Of a stretch of DNA of 64,000 nucleotides, positions 61,770 to 64,000 are shown one piece after another. Both the position numbers and the translations under genes were made by a program. The notes beneath the pieces were generated by a model. The model saw nothing but the letters and a program-made list of their open reading frames with translations, was not told the DNA's origin and ran no database searches. Numbering within the stretch: the first letter of the stretch is position 1; each line of letters begins with the position of its first letter. Source of the DNA: Proteus columbae (lineage in GTDB: Bacteria > Pseudomonadota > Gammaproteobacteria > Enterobacterales > Enterobacteriaceae); NCBI RefSeq assembly GCF_009914335.1, contig NZ_CP043925.1, forward strand, positions 1,178,001-1,242,000, written 5' to 3'.

Positions 61770-62000
61770 TAAAATAAAATCTATTTAGTTAATTATTGAG
61801 TGCTGAATCGAAAAAAATAATTTAAATTTTCTACTTAGTACATTTTATAGTGTTATAGGTAAGGTAATGTGGAATTTATGGGATTTATTCTGAATTTTTG
61901 ATTATTTTTAGTGTTAAGTGCTAACTGTGCATTGGATTAGATTATCTAATATTACTTTTAAGTGTGTAAATAAATACATACAGCAAGAATTGTTATCATG

Positions 62001-62045
62001 TTAACAATTACCCTTGGCTAAATTTATCTCTAGGGTAATTGTTAA
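62001..62045 (-). repeat. Long inverted repeat downstream of yeaK
   Basis: TTAACAATTACCCT (62001-62014) and AGGGTAATTGTTAA (62032-62045) are perfect 14-bp arms around a 17-base loop, just after the yeaK stop. A terminator or 3' end structure is likely, though no good T-run follows on the minus strand. Confidence 0.6.
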
Positions 62046-62065
62046 ATATAAGTTGGCTGTTTTTA

Positions 62066-62563
62066 TTATTCGTTTTCTTCATCACGAATAAAAGAGATTA
62101 ATTCAGGTTGTGCAATGCGTTTGTAATCTTGCGTATTCAGAATAATAGAACGCTCTAATGTGCCTGCATTAAAAGCTAACTCATTAAAGCGTTCAAAAAG
62201 CAAAGGGTCAGCGACAAGCTTCAATGCAGGGTGAAAACTAAAAGGGGGAATTGCACCAAATACGCATTGGGTAAGATCATCCACTTCTTTAGGGCTTGCC
62301 AGCGATGCTCTTGTTCCACCAATTTGGTGAGCGAGTTTTGACAGATCAGCTTGTTTATCGGCGGGTAATATTGCAAGAACATGTTGTTTAACGCCGTTAC
62401 CTTTTATATGGCAAACAAGTCCTTTTGCTCCCTGTCCTAATTGTGTTCCTCTGATTTTTGCAACTTCTTCAGAACGACCTGCGGTAGGGTGTTCCATAAC
62501 ACGGTAAGTGGCGTGGTTTTTATCTAATAAAGCAGTAAGTTGCTCAAAAATAGTCAAAGACAT
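62066..62563 (-). CDS. yeaK: YbaK/EbsC-family aminoacyl-tRNA deacylase YeaK
   Basis: A 165-residue YbaK-type editing domain protein that hydrolyses mischarged aminoacyl-tRNA. Visible blocks are IRGTQLGQGAKGLVC, HVLAILPADKQADLSKLA, IGGTRASLASPKEV and CVFGAIPPFSFHPALKLVADP, matching E. coli YeaK closely. The ATG at 62563 has AGGAG upstream; a TTG three bases earlier is not preferred. The 314-bp spacer to the alcohol dehydrogenase gene contains that gene's FNR-type box. Confidence 0.93.
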   Translation of the reverse strand: MSLTIFEQLTALLDKNHATYRVMEHPTAGRSEEVAKIRGTQLGQGAKGLVCHIKGNGVKQHVLAILPADKQADLSKLAHQIGGTRASLASPKEVDDLTQCVFGAIPPFSFHPALKLVADPLLFERFNELAFNAGTLERSIILNTQDYKRIAQPELISFIRDEENE

Positions 62564-62799
62564 CAATGACTCCTGAATTTAATAAGTTATTTCTTTGATG
62601 TCATTATACGACTTTAAAAAAAATATTCTGCTGTGATGTTCACGGCTGGTTTTGATTATTTTGATAAGCTTTTCAAATTATTTTGTTACAAATGATAATA
62701 TGTTAATAGTATTATCCTATTGAATTAATAGGGTAATTGGGCTTCTTTATTTAATTACCTGTAATAAAATGATAAACAAATTGATATTTATTCATTATT

Positions 62800-62813
62800 T
62801 TGATGATGATCAA
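62800..62813 (+). promoter_or_regulatory. FNR-type box upstream of the iron alcohol dehydrogenase
   Basis: TTGATGATGATCAA is a perfect TTGAT-N4-ATCAA match, 65 bp before the start codon. That places a class II start near 62848, with a -10-like TAGAAC at 62831-62836. The rest of the spacer 62564-62877 is AT-rich with nothing further I can support. Confidence 0.7.
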
Positions 62814-62877
62814 TTTAAGAATAAAAAGAATAGAACATATTAAAACGTAGATTTAATTACTAAAAAGGAAGTCAATA

Positions 62878-64000
62878 ATGGCAGTTTCAACATTCTATAT
62901 CCCTTCTGTAAATAAAATTGGTGCTGGTTGCCTTGCTGATGCTGTAAGTTCAATGAAAGACTTCGGTTTTCATAAAGCGTTGATCGTCACTGATAGCATT
63001 TTAAATCAACTAGGTGTTGTTGATAAAGTAAGTAAATTACTGACAGAGGCTGGTATTTCTAGCGTTACTTATGATGGTACTGCACCGAACCCTACTGTTG
63101 AAAACGTAGAAGCGGGTTTAGCTCTGCTGAAAGAACATCAATGTGACTGTGTGATTTCTTTAGGTGGTGGTTCACCACATGATTGTGCTAAAGGTATCGC
63201 GTTAGTGGCTTCTAATGGTGGAAAAATTGCAGATTATGAAGGTGTTGACCGTTCAGCTAAACCGCAATTACCACTGATTTCAATTAATACCACAGCAGGA
63301 ACAGCATCAGAAATGACACGTTTTTGTATCATCACAGATACTGCGCGTCATATCAAAATGGCTATCGTTGATAAAAACGTGACACCAATCTTATCTGTAA
63401 ATGATTCAGAGTTAATGATTGGTATGCCAAAAGGTTTAACCGCTGCAACAGGTATGGATGCATTAACTCATGCTGTTGAAGCGTATGTTTCAATTGCTGC
63501 AAATCCAATCACTGATGCGTGTGCATTAAAAGCCGTTGCTATGATCAGCGAATCTTTACGTAAAGTTGTTGATAATGGTGGTGATGCAACAGCGCGTGAA
63601 AACATGGCTTACGCACAGTTCTTGGCAGGTATGGCATTTAATAACGCTTCTTTAGGTTATGTACATGCTATGGCTCACCAATTAGGTGGTTTCTATAACT
63701 TACCTCATGGTGTGTGTAATGCGGTTTTATTACCACATGTTCAAGCTTATAACATTCAAGCAGCAGCAGGTCGTTTAAAAGATATCGCACAAGCTATGGG
63801 TGTTGATGTTTCTGCAATGAGCGATGAGCAAGGCGCGAAAGCGTGTATCGAAGAAATTCGTAAAATGGCTAAAGATGTTGGTATTCCAGCAGGTCTGAAA
63901 GAATTAGGCGTGAAAGAAGAAGATTTCAAAACATTAGCTGAAAATGCGCTGAAAGACGCTTGTGCAATCACTAACCCAGTTCAGGGTTCTGAAAGTGATG
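62878..64000 (+). CDS. yiaY: Iron-containing alcohol dehydrogenase, YiaY-type (3' end beyond window)
   Basis: A family III iron-dependent alcohol dehydrogenase, 374 codons visible, cut by the window edge near its C-terminus (E. coli YiaY has 383 residues). The NAD site [29 protein letters not shown], and the iron ligands in [12 protein letters not shown] (Asp/His) and [16 protein letters not shown] (two His) are clear. AAGGAAG precedes the ATG at 62878. The sequence resembles E. coli YiaY very closely. The perfect FNR-type box upstream suggests anaerobic expression, for fermentative alcohol formation or use. Confidence 0.93.
   Translation, partial: MAVSTFYIPSVNKIGAGCLADAVSSMKDFGFHKALIVTDSILNQLGVVDKVSKLLTEAGISSVTYDGTAPNPTVENVEAGLALLKEHQCDCVISLGGGSPHDCAKGIALVASNGGKIADYEGVDRSAKPQLPLISINTTAGTASEMTRFCIITDTARHIKMAIVDKNVTPILSVNDSELMIGMPKGLTAATGMDALTHAVEAYVSIAANPITDACALKAVAMISESLRKVVDNGGDATARENMAYAQFLAGMAFNNASLGYVHAMAHQLGGFYNLPHGVCNAVLLPHVQAYNIQAAAGRLKDIAQAMGVDVSAMSDEQGAKACIEEIRKMAKDVGIPAGLKELGVKEEDFKTLAENALKDACAITNPVQGSESD

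Overview
The window is a 64 kb stretch of AT-rich enterobacterial chromosome. Gene content and order match E. coli neighbourhoods (moa-ybhL, ybhGFSR-cecR-rhlE, dps-rhtA, moeAB, folE-yeiB-sanA, yohJK-cdd, metG/mrp, udk-dcd-asmA, yegH, gnd, dcuC). Low GC and protein character point to Proteus or a close Morganellaceae relative. This is an inference, because no rRNA or species marker is present. I saw no tRNA, rRNA, CRISPR array, insertion sequence or prophage.

Layout. 1-2.7 kb: molybdopterin operon (moaA partial, moaC, moaD, moaE; no moaB) and ybhL. 2.9-4.0 kb: a decayed two-gene module, an AAA-type ATPase fragment plus an HNH nuclease, that looks like a dead Septu/PtuAB anti-phage system. 4.0-12.5 kb: ybhRSFG efflux operon with its regulator cecR, divergent from rhlE-dusC. 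12.7-14.1 kb: small membrane proteins and sseA. 14.4-21.9 kb: an accessory metabolic cluster (DcuC-like carrier, MetC-like PLP lyase, fumarase/adenylosuccinate-lyase superfamily lyase, MmgE/PrpD protein, FabZ-like hotdog protein, LrhA-like regulator). 22.1-24.2 kb: dinG. 24.2-28.7 kb: a very AT-rich leader with a perfect FNR-type box and a long-range stem, followed by a three-gene operon for a Tat-exported [FeFe]-hydrogenase-like protein, a HybA-like ferredoxin and a HybB/NrfD-like quinone-interacting membrane protein. 28.8-30.8 kb: TonB-dependent receptor. 30.9-58.4 kb: mostly core genes. 58.5-61.6 kb: tandem dctA paralogues with near-identical promoters. 62-64 kb: yeaK and an FNR-boxed iron alcohol dehydrogenase (partial).

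How it works together. Anaerobic and C4-dicarboxylate metabolism recurs: four C4-dicarboxylate carriers (DcuC-like, DcuC, two DctA), malic enzyme, molybdopterin synthesis (moa, moeAB), a quinone-linked hydrogenase-like module and an anaerobic-type alcohol dehydrogenase.

The best candidates for something undescribed are (1) the [FeFe]-hydrogenase/HybA/HybB hybrid, with an unusual serine in its first H-cluster motif and an FNR-linked structured leader, and (2) the lyase/PrpD/MetC/DcuC cluster, which could release fumarate from a succinyl adduct. Assignments rest on reading the sequence and remembered families. No database search was run.
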